Shown here in pieces: positions 34,736-44,005 of a stretch of DNA of 54,046 bases; within the stretch, counting starts at the first letter, position 1, and every line of letters starts with the position of its first letter. The stretch comes from Rhodospirillaceae bacterium (GTDB lineage Bacteria > Pseudomonadota > Alphaproteobacteria > Rhodospirillales > JABHCV01). The notes under the pieces were generated by a model that was not told the origin of the DNA, did no database searches, and was given only the letters and a program-made list of their open reading frames with translations. The stretch is from contig JACNJU010000050.1 of NCBI GenBank assembly GCA_014382375.1, forward strand, positions 1 to 54,046, written 5' to 3'. The position numbers and the translations under genes were made by a program.

Positions 34736-37084
34736 ATGAACACCAAAGAAATACCCCAACATCTGGTTGTCATGCTGGAAAAGGCTGTTGACCATCAGGG
34801 TGCCGGGCGCATGAATGAAGCGGCGGCTCTTTACCAACAGGTTCTGCAGGCTGATCCCACCAATACCTTTGCCAACCATCTGTTTGGCGTTATGCATGTG
34901 CACGCAGGGCAAGCGCAAGCAGGCGTAACGTTGATTGAGACGGCCCTTGAAAACGATCCGGCAAATCCAGAAATGTTAAATAACCTGAGTAGCGCCCTGA
35001 TTGGGGCGGGGCGCAGGGATGATGCCCTGGGGGCCGTTCGGCGTGCCCTGAAACACAAGCCTGACTATCCCGAAGCCCTCAACACGCTTGGGCGGCTGCT
35101 TGTCGATGCAGGCCAGTACGGGGAGGCAGAACAAAATATTCGCCGCGCCCTCGACCTGAAACCAGGACTTCTTACAGCCCACAACAATCTTGGCAACGCC
35201 TTGTTGGGACTGGAGCGTCTGGATGACGCGGAACAAAGGTTCCGCACCGCCTTGGAGTTGAACCCCAATTATCCAGATGGCCTGAATAATCTTGGCTGTC
35301 TATTGGCCAGGGAGGGCAAGCTTGACGAGGCCGAGCAATCCTTCCGCCGGGTCCTTGAACTGGTCCCCGAAAGCGTTGACGGCTTGAACAATTTGGGCAA
35401 TCTGTTGATGGTCGATGACCGCACCGGCGAAGCCGAGGAGAGTTACAGGCGCGCTTTAACGGTAGCTCCGAACAATCCCAAGACCTTGACCAACCTGGGT
35501 GACGCCCTGCAACATCTGGAACGAATTGAGGAAGCCGAGACTTGTTTTCGGCGCGCCCTTGAACTTCAACCGGATTATGTCAGGGCGCTTTGCGCCTTGG
35601 CACACGCGCAAGTGAGTGCCGGTTTTTTTCAGGAAGCCCTGTCAACCTATGACAAGGCGATCAGCCTTGAACCGCAAAATACGGGGATCAAGGTCAAACG
35701 TGCGCTGGCCTTGCCGATTATTCCGGCCTCGCTTGATGATATTGAACAAGCACGCGCCCACGTCCTGGATAGCGTTGAAGACCTGATCGCCACAGGCGGT
35801 TCCTTGAAGGAACCGGACGGGGAAGCCGGCATTACCGGATTCTATCTGGCCTATCACAATGCCAACGATGTTAGCCTTACGAAGAAAATTGCCGAGATGT
35901 ATTTGAAGTTGTGCCCGTCGCTGGACTGGCAGGCCGAACCATCTGGTCCGCAAAGCCAAAACGGCAAGTACAAGATCGGTTTCATATCATATCATTTTTA
36001 CGACCACACAATTGGCAAGCTGTGCCGCGGTATTTTGGAACATCTTGATCCTGAAAAATTCGAGCTGGTGATCTTTCGCACATCGCGAAAATCCGATGCC
36101 ATGGCCGAAGCCATTGAAAGTGCTGCGTCCAAGGTCGTATACCTTCCGCAAAAGCTGGAAAATGCCAGACTGACCGTTGCCGATGAAAATCTCGACTTGC
36201 TGTATTATCCTGACATTGGCATGGACGCCTTTACCTATTTTCTGGCCTTTGCCCGCCTTGCCCCGGTCCAGGTGACCAGTTGGGGGCATCCCATGTCGAC
36301 GGGGATTCCAAATATTGATTATTTTATCTCTTCCCAGAACCTGGAAACGGACAATGCTCAGGATCATTACAGCGAAACACTGGTCCGTCTGACTTATCCG
36401 CCTACCTACTACTATCGACCGGACATTCCAGAAGCGTTGGACACACGGGCCGTTCATGGCTTGTCGACTGATGAAAATATTTATTTATGCCCACAAACCC
36501 TGTTCAAATTTCATCCCGGCTTTGACGCCATCTTGGGGGATATCCTGCGCGGCGACCCTGTCGGCCGTCTGGTACTTTTGGCCGGGCGCTACCCAAGCAA
36601 GGAACAATTGCTGCGTGAAAGGTTTGCCAAGACTTTCCCCGATGTCCTGAACCGGGTTGTCTTCCTGCCGCGTATGAAGATGGCTGATTTCCTGTCTCTG
36701 GTGCGCTCGGCCGATGTGATCCTTGACCCAGTGTATTTCAGTGGTGGCAACTCGACGGCCGAAACATTTGCGTTAGAGGTTCCCATTGTCACATGGCCTG
36801 ACACGTTCCTGCGCGACCGGGTCACTTACGCCTTTTACAAAACCATGGGCATTGATGAACTGATCGCAGAGAACGCCGACCACTATGTCAGCCTCGCCAA
36901 TCAATTGGCGACGGACAAGGGGTTCCACGCCCGGATGTCAAAATTGATCAAGGATAATGCTGGGCGCTTTTTTGAAAATATCGAGGTCGTACGCGAACTT
37001 GAAAGCTTTATGGCCGCCGCCATTGAAGCCGAAAGAAAGGGTGGCGACCCCGTCCTCTGGGATGGTCAGGTCGCGACGTCATGA
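34736..37084 (+). CDS. TPR plus O-GlcNAc-transferase-like (SPINDLY) protein
   Basis: 782 residues from the ATG at 34736, preceded by AAAGG; the longer frame begins inside the epimerase gene and is rejected. About nine 34-residue TPR units fill residues 5-345 (pattern NNLGNALLGLERLDDAEQRF and the like). A glycosyltransferase family 41 catalytic part follows (about 415-765; IGFISYHFYDHTIGKL, QVTSWGHPMSTGIPNIDYF, LCPQTLFKFHPGFD, DVILDPVYFSGGNSTAE). Such enzymes add a sugar to Ser/Thr or Asn of proteins. In motile bacteria similar ones modify flagellins. The gene overlaps the downstream EamA gene by 4 bases. Confidence 0.9.
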   Translation: MNTKEIPQHLVVMLEKAVDHQGAGRMNEAAALYQQVLQADPTNTFANHLFGVMHVHAGQAQAGVTLIETALENDPANPEMLNNLSSALIGAGRRDDALGAVRRALKHKPDYPEALNTLGRLLVDAGQYGEAEQNIRRALDLKPGLLTAHNNLGNALLGLERLDDAEQRFRTALELNPNYPDGLNNLGCLLAREGKLDEAEQSFRRVLELVPESVDGLNNLGNLLMVDDRTGEAEESYRRALTVAPNNPKTLTNLGDALQHLERIEEAETCFRRALELQPDYVRALCALAHAQVSAGFFQEALSTYDKAISLEPQNTGIKVKRALALPIIPASLDDIEQARAHVLDSVEDLIATGGSLKEPDGEAGITGFYLAYHNANDVSLTKKIAEMYLKLCPSLDWQAEPSGPQSQNGKYKIGFISYHFYDHTIGKLCRGILEHLDPEKFELVIFRTSRKSDAMAEAIESAASKVVYLPQKLENARLTVADENLDLLYYPDIGMDAFTYFLAFARLAPVQVTSWGHPMSTGIPNIDYFISSQNLETDNAQDHYSETLVRLTYPPTYYYRPDIPEALDTRAVHGLSTDENIYLCPQTLFKFHPGFDAILGDILRGDPVGRLVLLAGRYPSKEQLLRERFAKTFPDVLNRVVFLPRMKMADFLSLVRSADVILDPVYFSGGNSTAETFALEVPIVTWPDTFLRDRVTYAFYKTMGIDELIAENADHYVSLANQLATDKGFHARMSKLIKDNAGRFFENIEVVRELESFMAAAIEAERKGGDPVLWDGQVATS

Positions 37085-37971
37085 TCACCTTCTCATCCGT
37101 CCGTCCGGCGTTGCTGCTGTTGTTGCTGGCAACGATCTGGAGTTCCTCCTTTGGCTTTATCAAGGTCGGGGTCGAAACGATTCCACCAATGACGCTGGCC
37201 GCCGTTCGTATTATTCTGGCGGCGCTGTTGCTCTACGGGGTTGCCCGTTTCAAGGGCATGGCCATACCCAAAGACAAACAATTTTGGTGGCTGGCATTCC
37301 TGATGGGAATCTTCGGCAACGGCCTGCCCTTTACCCTGATCGGCTGGGGGGAGCAGACCATCGATAGCGGACTTGCCGCTATTTTGATGTCGGTGATGCC
37401 GCTGGCGACCATCTTGCTGCTGCATGTGTTCAGCTCTGATGAACGCCTGACCCCGGCCAAACTGTTCGGTATGGTGGTTGGTTTTTGCGGGGTTGTCGTG
37501 CTGGTTGGGCCCGAAGCCCTTAAAGGTCTCGGTGGCGACGCCGTGCGCCAGATAGCGGTCGCCAGTGGTGCCTTGTGTTACGCAATCGCCACCACCATTG
37601 CCAAGAATGTACCACGCCTCCATCCGGCGGTCAGCGGTACCGCGGTGATGACCATGGGGGGGATTCAGATGACGGTGCTGTCGCTGTTTTTCGATCAGCC
37701 CTGGCTGTTGTCGCCAAGTCTGATGTCCAGTTTTTCTGCGGTTTATCTGGGGTTGTTCCCAACGGCTGTGGCGACGCTTATTTATTTCCACCTGATCAAG
37801 GAGCGGGGTGCGACGTTTATTGCCTTTAACAACTACCTAATTCCGGGCCTTGGTGTGTTGTGGGGGGTGTTGTTCCTGAGCGAACATGTCTCGGTTCAGG
37901 AAATCTTCGCCCTGGGACTGATCCTGACCGGCATTGGTATTGCCAATATCAGGAAACGGACAACCTCATAA
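37081..37971 (+). CDS. EamA-family (DMT) transporter
   Basis: 296 residues with ten hydrophobic segments in two similar halves (the second half has the pattern NNYLIPGLGVLWGVLFLSE near the end), typical of EamA/RhaT drug-metabolite transporters. Substrate unknown. The ATG overlaps the stop of the glycosyltransferase gene, so it may move a sugar, nucleotide sugar or modified metabolite for that cluster (inference). The 3' end overlaps the convergent MBL hydrolase by 23 bases. Confidence 0.87.
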   Translation: MITFSSVRPALLLLLLATIWSSSFGFIKVGVETIPPMTLAAVRIILAALLLYGVARFKGMAIPKDKQFWWLAFLMGIFGNGLPFTLIGWGEQTIDSGLAAILMSVMPLATILLLHVFSSDERLTPAKLFGMVVGFCGVVVLVGPEALKGLGGDAVRQIAVASGALCYAIATTIAKNVPRLHPAVSGTAVMTMGGIQMTVLSLFFDQPWLLSPSLMSSFSAVYLGLFPTAVATLIYFHLIKERGATFIAFNNYLIPGLGVLWGVLFLSEHVSVQEIFALGLILTGIGIANIRKRTTS

Positions 37972-38785
37972 GATCGTGGCCGATGATGATGGGGCCATCG
38001 AAATCTTTCCGGACTTCATCAAGCAGACTGTCCTCGTCAAAGCGGGGCGGCACGAAATGGGTGAGCACCAGTGTTCCCGCTCCGCACTCGGTGGCAACCT
38101 TTCCAACCTGACCCGAGACCGTGTGATAGGCCTTCATGGCGCTGACTGTTTCGGCACTGCGCTTGCCTTCGACGACCGGCAGTTCGCGGTGAATGAGAAC
38201 TTCATGCAGCAACATATCGACTCCCTGGGCCGCTTCGATCAGGGCCGGGCAGTAGGTGGTGTCGCCGCTGATGGCGAGGCGGGCGGTGGAATTTGTGAAA
38301 ATAAATCCAAAGGCATGACGCACGGGCAAATGATTGACGGCGACGATCTGGACACTCATGTCAGCAAATTGAAGCGTCTCGCCGTCGGCAATCTCACTGA
38401 CTTCGACGTCAAGGGCGACAATTGAGGGACGTTTTTCATGTGCCGTACGCTGTTCAAGTTCAGGCCCCCACAGCGCCATAAGTCCATCGACGTACTTTTT
38501 AGTGCCGGGAGGCCCGAAAATCCTTTGCGGTCGATCACGACCCTGATGCCAACTTGAAATGATCAACTGAAACAGATCGACGATGTGGTCTGAATGCAGA
38601 TGTGTCAAAAGCAGGGCGTCTATTTCACTGCCCGGGCAGCCAGCGGCCAGCAAGCGGTGGGTGACGCCGGAACCACAATCGACCAGCAACCGGCAACCGG
38701 CACCGCCATCAACAAGATTGGCCGGGCCATGACGATCCAGGTCAACGCTGGGACAGCCGGTGCCGAGCAGGACCAGTTCCATCAT
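37949..38785 (-). CDS. MBL-fold metallohydrolase (RNase Z-like subgroup)
   Basis: 278 residues. The zinc-binding motif is complete: LLTHLHSDHIVDL (HxHxDH, about 59-71), then a further His in LPVRHAFGF, the Asp in AISGDTTYCP, and a C-terminal His in LVLTHFVPPR. The N-terminus (ELVLLGTGCPSVD) matches RNase Z and arylsulfatase-like hydrolases. Lacking other features, the substrate is open. Its ATG overlaps the acyl-CoA ligase stop by 4 bases, so it may be a hydrolase acting with fatty-acid or thioester metabolism (inference). Confidence 0.85.
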   Translation of the reverse strand: MMELVLLGTGCPSVDLDRHGPANLVDGGAGCRLLVDCGSGVTHRLLAAGCPGSEIDALLLTHLHSDHIVDLFQLIISSWHQGRDRPQRIFGPPGTKKYVDGLMALWGPELEQRTAHEKRPSIVALDVEVSEIADGETLQFADMSVQIVAVNHLPVRHAFGFIFTNSTARLAISGDTTYCPALIEAAQGVDMLLHEVLIHRELPVVEGKRSAETVSAMKAYHTVSGQVGKVATECGAGTLVLTHFVPPRFDEDSLLDEVRKDFDGPIIIGHDLMRLSVS

Positions 38786-40554
38786 CCGTAAAGCGCGGTC
38801 AACCGCTCGCCATAGATTTCATTGATCTTGTGGCGGCGGATTTTCATGGACGGGGTCATCAGGGCGTTATCGATGGTAAACGGTTCATCGGCGATGATAA
38901 AACGGCGCACCCGTTCAATATTGGAAAGACCGGCGTTGATCTTCTCAATGACCGCCCCCAGAGCCTTGTGCAAATCGTCTTCGCTGGCTTGGGGATGTTG
39001 CTCCAGCCAGTCGGGATCGGGAACCAGCACCGCCACCAGATGCGGCCGTTTGTCGCCATAGACCATGGCCTGGGCAATTTGCGGCTCAAGTGTCAGAATT
39101 CCTTCGATACGCTGGGGAGCGATATTGTCGCCACCGGAATTGACGATGATATCCTTCTTGCGGTCGGTTATCAGCAACCGCCCCTGTTCGTCCATATGGC
39201 CAATATCACCCGTATGCAGCCAACCATCCTGAATGCAGTCACTGGTCGCCTTGTCATTCATCCAGTATCCCTGCATGACCAGTTCACCCTGGACCAGAAT
39301 TTCCCCGTCATCGGCAATTTTCAGGGTGACGCCGGTCATCGCCGGGCCAACTGTATCCATCTTGATATTGGAAGGCCGGTTGACGCTGATCACTGGACCG
39401 GATTCCGTTTGACCGTAGCCCTGCAGGATGCACAGGCCGAGGGACTGAAAAAAAAGACCGATGTCAGGGTTCAAAGGGGCGCCGCCCGATACCAGGGCTT
39501 TTAGGCGACCACCGAAGCGGGCCTGGACTTTCTTGCGCACCAGCTTTGAAAGCACCGCATCGAGTGTTCCATCAATGGGGCCCAGGTTGCCGTTCTGTAT
39601 TTTTTTACGGCCCAGTTGAACTGTCTTATTGAACAGTTTTTCCTTGGCTCCGCCCTGTTTTCGCACACCGTGGGTAATGCGGGCGTGGAGGGTTTCATAA
39701 AGCCTTGGAACGGCGGTCATGATTGTCGGACGGGCGTCGATCATGTTGGTGGCCAGGGTATCGGCCTCGCAATAATAAATCTGTGCGCCAATTGAAATCG
39801 GGAAGAATTGCCCGGCTGTGTGTTCGTACGAATGGGAAAGCGGCAGGAAGGAAAGGAAAACTTCATCGCCGAGCCCAAGTTCGGTCAGGGCGTCCCTGGC
39901 ACCAGTGCAATTATGCAGGATCGCGCCGTGGTGCAGCATGACGCCTTTGGGGGCACCGCCGGTGCCTGATGTGTAGATGATGCAGGCTGTCTGATCACGT
40001 TTCAGGAACTCTGCCTGACTGACAATGCTTTCATGGGCACCCGACCCGGCTTCAATAACATCGCTCCAAAGGTGCAGATTGACACCGACATATTGTTCCA
40101 GATCAGGTTTCTCAATGGTGATAATGTCTGCCATTGAATCCGCCTTAAGGGTTGCCGCTAACACCCGCTCCAACAGTTTTACGCTGGAGACGATGGCTGC
40201 CTTGGCACCGCTGTTTTCGATCAGAAAGCGGTGATCGGCCTCCGTATTGGTGACGTATCCGGGAACTGTAATCGCCCCCGCCGCCATGATGGCGATGTCG
40301 GCAATCAACCATTCCGGCCGGTTTTCAGAAATCAGCAGAACCCGGTCGCCCGCCTCGACGCCCAGGGATTTCAATCCACGCGCCAGTTCGCTGACCTGTA
40401 TGGCAGCCTGGGCCCAGGATTGTGAGACATAGGTATCTTCGATCTTGGCCCACAGAAATGGGGCGTTGCCGCCCTGTTCGGCCTGATCGAAGAACATGGT
40501 GACAAGATTGGGCCAGGTTTCAGCTGTTCGGTCCATCAAATTTCCAGTTTCCAC
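38782..40554 (-). CDS. Long-chain acyl-CoA synthetase (AMP-forming)
   Basis: 590 residues, GTG start at 40554 behind AGGAGAG (an in-frame ATG six codons on is an alternative). The ANL-superfamily motifs are IIYTSGTGGAPKGVMLHH (about 191-208; one Gly replaces the usual Thr in TSGTTG), GYGQTESGPVIS, WLHTGDIGHMDEQGRLLITDRKKDIIVNSGG. It activates a fatty acid to acyl-AMP and then acyl-CoA. The FAA1-like length and motifs favour long chains. It is divergent from the peptidase gene and overlaps the MBL gene by 4 bases. Confidence 0.92.
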   Translation of the reverse strand: METGNLMDRTAETWPNLVTMFFDQAEQGGNAPFLWAKIEDTYVSQSWAQAAIQVSELARGLKSLGVEAGDRVLLISENRPEWLIADIAIMAAGAITVPGYVTNTEADHRFLIENSGAKAAIVSSVKLLERVLAATLKADSMADIITIEKPDLEQYVGVNLHLWSDVIEAGSGAHESIVSQAEFLKRDQTACIIYTSGTGGAPKGVMLHHGAILHNCTGARDALTELGLGDEVFLSFLPLSHSYEHTAGQFFPISIGAQIYYCEADTLATNMIDARPTIMTAVPRLYETLHARITHGVRKQGGAKEKLFNKTVQLGRKKIQNGNLGPIDGTLDAVLSKLVRKKVQARFGGRLKALVSGGAPLNPDIGLFFQSLGLCILQGYGQTESGPVISVNRPSNIKMDTVGPAMTGVTLKIADDGEILVQGELVMQGYWMNDKATSDCIQDGWLHTGDIGHMDEQGRLLITDRKKDIIVNSGGDNIAPQRIEGILTLEPQIAQAMVYGDKRPHLVAVLVPDPDWLEQHPQASEDDLHKALGAVIEKINAGLSNIERVRRFIIADEPFTIDNALMTPSMKIRRHKINEIYGERLTALYG

Positions 40555-40615
40555 TGTTATTCTTGCTCTCCTTTGTAACCAGCCTTATATGGTTCGGGCA
40601 AGTATGGAGAATTGA

Positions 40616-42382
40616 ATGTCAGAGACGAACCTTCCCGAATGGGATTTAAGTGATCTTTATCCGGCCCCCGACGGGCCTGAAATCGAGGCCGATTTTGATC
40701 GTGCTGAAAGCCTGTCACGAGAATTCGCCGGGACCTATCAAGATAAGCTGGCAAGCCTTGATGGTGACGGTTTGGGGCAGGCCATTGCCGAGTATGAGGT
40801 TTTTAATGAAATTCTCTACAAGGCAATGAGTTTCGCACAGTTGTTGTATGCAGCCGATGTTAGCGATGGCGAGCGCGGGCGTTTTTATCAAACCGTACAG
40901 GAAAGGGTCACCGATATTTCGACCCTGACCCTGTTTTTCAGGCTCGAGATCAATCGTCTGGATGAGGATGTTCTGGCGGCCCAGGTGGCCAGTGGCAAGG
41001 CCACTCATTTTGCCCCCTGGATCAGGGACGTTCGGGCCTTTCGCGCCCACCAGTTATCAGACGATCTGGAAAAACTTCTGCATGAGAAGTCGGTCAGTGG
41101 CCGGGCCGCCTGGGTCAGGCTCTTTGATGAAACCGAAGCCTCGTTACGTTTTTTGCTGGATGGCAAGCAGGTCAGCATGTCCGACGTGCTTAACCAGATG
41201 TCGGACACTGACGCAGCAAAGCGAAAGGCCGCTGCCAAGGTTTTGGGGCAGGTGTTAAGTGAAAACATCAAACTGTTCTCGCTGGTCACCAATACACTGG
41301 CCAAGGACAAGGCGATCGAAGATGGCTGGCGGTCGTATCCGCGTCCGATTTCCGAACGCAACCTGTCCAATCAGGTAGAGGATCAGGTGGTCGATGCACT
41401 GGTCTCCTCGGTGCGCGACAGTTATCCCGGGTTATCGCATCGTTATTACCGGCTCAAGGCCAAGTGGTTCGGCGTTGATGCACTGGATTACTGGGACCGC
41501 AATGCGCCCCTGCCGGGTGACGATGCAAAAGTTTACAGTTGGGACGATGCCCGCCGCACGGTGCTTGACGCTTACGGTCGTTTTGAACCCAGACTGGCCG
41601 AAATCGCCGAACAGTTCTTCGATAAACACTGGATTGACGCAGCCTTGCGTGAGGGCAAGGATTCCGGGGCCTTTTCTCATTCCACGGTGCCATCGGTGCA
41701 TCCCTACATTCTGATGAATTTCCACGGCAAGGCACGTGACGTGATGACCCTGGCTCATGAACTGGGGCACGGGGTGCATCAGGTGCTGTCAGGCCCGCAA
41801 GGCACCCTAATGGCTGACACGCCGCTGACGACGGCGGAAACGGCGTCTGTATTCGGCGAGATGCTGACCTTTCGCTCGCTGCTTGAGGGCGAGGATGATC
41901 CGGCCCGTCGCAGGATCTTGCTGGCTGGCAAGGTTGAGGACATGCTCAACACGGTTGTTCGCCAGATCGCCTTTCATAGCTTTGAGGAACGCTTGCATGA
42001 CGAGCGTGCAAATGGTGAGCTTTCAGCAGAGCGTATCGGCGATATCTGGATGGATGTGCAGGGCGAAAGTCTTGGGCCGGGGATTCGTTTTGATGACGAC
42101 TATCGTTCGTTCTGGGCCTACATACCCCACTTTGTCCACTCACCGTTCTATGTCTATGCCTATGCTTTTGGCGACTGTCTGGTGAATTCGCTATACGATG
42201 TATTTCAGGCGGGGCATCCGGGCTTTCAGGAAAAGTATTTGACCATGCTGGGGGCCGGTGGAACTCTGCGCCATAAGGAACTGCTGGAGCCGTTCGGGCT
42301 TGATGCCAGTGACCCGGAATTCTGGAAGCGCGGCCTGGGCATCGTTGCCGGTTTTGTCGATGAACTTGAAAAAATGGAATAG
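40616..42382 (+). CDS. pepF: M3-family oligoendopeptidase F
   Basis: 588 residues, the usual length. The zinc-binding sequence is TLAHELGHGVHQVLS (HExGH, near 41752-41790), followed by the glutamate helix TAETASVFGEM (E downstream). The N-terminus (LPEWDLSDLYPAPDGPEIE) and FSHSTVPSVHPYILMNF segment are typical of oligoendopeptidase F/M3B. It degrades short peptides in the cytoplasm. YbjQ-like gene follows after 17 bases. Confidence 0.95.
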   Translation: MSETNLPEWDLSDLYPAPDGPEIEADFDRAESLSREFAGTYQDKLASLDGDGLGQAIAEYEVFNEILYKAMSFAQLLYAADVSDGERGRFYQTVQERVTDISTLTLFFRLEINRLDEDVLAAQVASGKATHFAPWIRDVRAFRAHQLSDDLEKLLHEKSVSGRAAWVRLFDETEASLRFLLDGKQVSMSDVLNQMSDTDAAKRKAAAKVLGQVLSENIKLFSLVTNTLAKDKAIEDGWRSYPRPISERNLSNQVEDQVVDALVSSVRDSYPGLSHRYYRLKAKWFGVDALDYWDRNAPLPGDDAKVYSWDDARRTVLDAYGRFEPRLAEIAEQFFDKHWIDAALREGKDSGAFSHSTVPSVHPYILMNFHGKARDVMTLAHELGHGVHQVLSGPQGTLMADTPLTTAETASVFGEMLTFRSLLEGEDDPARRRILLAGKVEDMLNTVVRQIAFHSFEERLHDERANGELSAERIGDIWMDVQGESLGPGIRFDDDYRSFWAYIPHFVHSPFYVYAYAFGDCLVNSLYDVFQAGHPGFQEKYLTMLGAGGTLRHKELLEPFGLDASDPEFWKRGLGIVAGFVDELEKME

Positions 42383-42399
42383 GGAAGAGGATAGAAACA

Positions 42400-42723
42400 A
42401 TGATCATCACCACCACTGACTCCGTCGAAGGGCGCAGCGTCAGTTCTTATTGTGGAATTGTTTCGGGTGAAGCCGTTATGGGCACCAATATCTTTCGCGA
42501 CATGTTCGCCGGTATCCGCGATATCGTCGGTGGCCGTTCAGGTTCTTATGAAAAAGAACTGAAAAATGCAAAAACCCTGTCCATCGAGGCGATGATGGCT
42601 GAGGCCGAAGAGATGGGTGCGGACGCCATTGTCGGCGTTGATCTGGACTACGAAGCCCTGGGCGGCAATGACAAATCCATGCTGATGGTGACGGCCAACG
42701 GGACGGCGGTTAAACTGGTCTGA
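42400..42723 (+). CDS. YbjQ-family (DUF74) protein
   Basis: 107 residues. The pattern GRSGSYEKELKNAK and AEEMGADAIVGVDLDYEAL with a final MLMVTANGTAVKL is the YbjQ/DUF74 signature; members form pentamers and were once called heavy-metal-binding. The AGGA-type site precedes the ATG, and it is likely co-transcribed with pepF. Function in this organism is unknown. Confidence 0.88.
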   Translation: MIITTTDSVEGRSVSSYCGIVSGEAVMGTNIFRDMFAGIRDIVGGRSGSYEKELKNAKTLSIEAMMAEAEEMGADAIVGVDLDYEALGGNDKSMLMVTANGTAVKLV

Positions 42724-42738
42724 TTAAAAAGCGGGGCG

Positions 42739-43137
42739 TCAGTATCTTTTGCCTTTTACGTAGGGCTTGAGCTTCATATCTTCATTTATGACGTGATCGA
42801 TAAGCCAATCGTGTAGAAATTTACTGACTTTACCAATGTCGATACTTTTTTCTTTTGTCAGGCTTTTGTGAAAGTCATCCATAGAGTCGATCAGTATCGT
42901 GTGTTGATCTGCATGGGCGCGACGATCAGGATAATGGACTGCCTCCATCAGGTTCTGTTCCCGTTCAAAATGTGAATGGGCGTATTCGACAAGGCCGTTG
43001 AAGGCATCTTCAAGAATAACCGGATTTTTTTGCTGGACGGCAATTTCATATTGATTGATCAGGACGAAAAGTTTTTTGTGATCATCGTCAATAAAATCGT
43101 TTCCTACAGACAGGCTATCACGCCATTCAATTGACAT
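42739..43137 (-). CDS. Bacteriohemerythrin
   Basis: 132 residues from the ATG at 43137, preceded by GAGG; the upstream ATG at 43173 adds residues without a ribosome site. All iron ligands of the four-helix fold are present: His in VGNDFIDDDHKKLF, His and Glu in HSHFEREQNLM (HxxxE), HADQH, and His and Asp in DWLIDHVINEDMK. Such proteins bind O2 reversibly through a di-iron centre and can act as sensors or carriers. It is the last gene of a leftward group with a DivK-like receiver and a decayed hemerythrin. The region is AT-richer than its surroundings. Confidence 0.93.
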   Translation of the reverse strand: MSIEWRDSLSVGNDFIDDDHKKLFVLINQYEIAVQQKNPVILEDAFNGLVEYAHSHFEREQNLMEAVHYPDRRAHADQHTILIDSMDDFHKSLTKEKSIDIGKVSKFLHDWLIDHVINEDMKLKPYVKGKRY

Positions 43138-43234
43138 TTTTCGACCTCTTGCATTTTTGATTTTGAAGGTCACCTGGATACTATGGTGCTCAACGCTTTC
43201 TTAACATTGACGATTATCAAATTCCGACAGAAGG

Positions 43235-43600
43235 TCAGAGTAAATGCTTTTCCACAGTCTCAAGAAACAAGGGTACTAAAATAGGTTTCCCAACAGCGTC
43301 GTCACAGCCAGCAGCAAGTATTTTTTCGATGCCCCCATCAAGGGCGAAGGCGGTCACAGCGACCACCGGAATATCTTTCAGGTCGTCATCTGCTTTCAAT
43401 TCCCTGGTCCGATCCAGACCTGAAACCAGTGGCAACTGGATGTCCATAACAACAAGGTTGGGGCGGTATTTTCTTGCCAATTCCAAGGTGTCCGCACCGT
43501 CGACAGATTGCAGGGTGTTGTAGCCATTGGCTTGAAGCAACTCGTTGAATAACCTCATGTTTTTGGGGTCGTCTTCAACGATGAGAATTGTTTTTGCCAT
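43235..43600 (-). CDS. Single-domain response regulator, DivK-like
   Basis: 121 residues, only a receiver domain. Acidic pocket Glu9-Asp10-Asp11, phosphorylation site Asp53 (VVMDIQLP), Thr83 and Lys105 are all present. The segments NMRLFNELLQANGYNTLQ (about 14-31) and DDDLKDIPVVAVTAFA (about 71-86) closely follow DivK of alphaproteobacteria. DivK couples to the CckA-CtrA pathway through DivL and PleC. Here the gene sits 9 bases after a hemerythrin remnant and 97 bases before an intact hemerythrin, an unusual setting, so it may be a paralogue carrying an oxygen or redox input. No kinase is adjacent. Confidence 0.85.
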   Translation of the reverse strand: MAKTILIVEDDPKNMRLFNELLQANGYNTLQSVDGADTLELARKYRPNLVVMDIQLPLVSGLDRTRELKADDDLKDIPVVAVTAFALDGGIEKILAAGCDDAVGKPILVPLFLETVEKHLL

Positions 43601-43609
43601 TACCGGTCC

Positions 43610-43948
43610 TTAAGTATTGTGCACAATAGAATATTTTGATACCGGCAAAAACTTGCCCGCTGTTTCGATTTTTTCAAGAGCCAGCATGATATCCTGCTCT
43701 TCCCCTTTTGTGTAATGGCCAATTTTGGTGCCGATGTTCTGAATGCGATCAACCAGCCAGTCAGTTAAAAACTTTCGAAGGTGGTCGGTAATTTCCGGAC
43801 TTTGCCGCTTGCGCCATTCATCTTCCCGTTCGTAGATCTGTGTTGATAAAATATGGTGCTGGTCCCGATGCTCATCAATTTCGGGAAAATTGCAAGCTTC
43901 CATAACCACCTCTTCACGGGTGAAATGATAACGAGTGTAGTCAATCGG
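43610..43948 (-). pseudogene. Decayed hemerythrin, N-terminus and key ligands missing
   Basis: The annotated frame can begin at GTG 43909, but in-frame codons run on to 43948 and encode DYTRYHFTREE, so the remaining hemerythrin helix B is intact upstream of that start. A stop (TGA) at 43949-43951 and another farther up close the frame; only about 55 bases separate it from the next gene, so the first helix with its His ligand is absent. In the last helix the His is Arg and the Asp is Gly (DWLVDRIQNIG versus DWLIDHVINED in the neighbour). The HFxREE and HRDQHH ligands remain. This looks like a truncated, degenerate paralogue; a repurposed helical protein cannot be excluded. Confidence 0.75.
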
Positions 43949-44005
43949 TCAATAAAGTGGATTTTTTTAAATTAGGTCACCTGACAAAGTCGTATCTGAA
44001 TGGTC

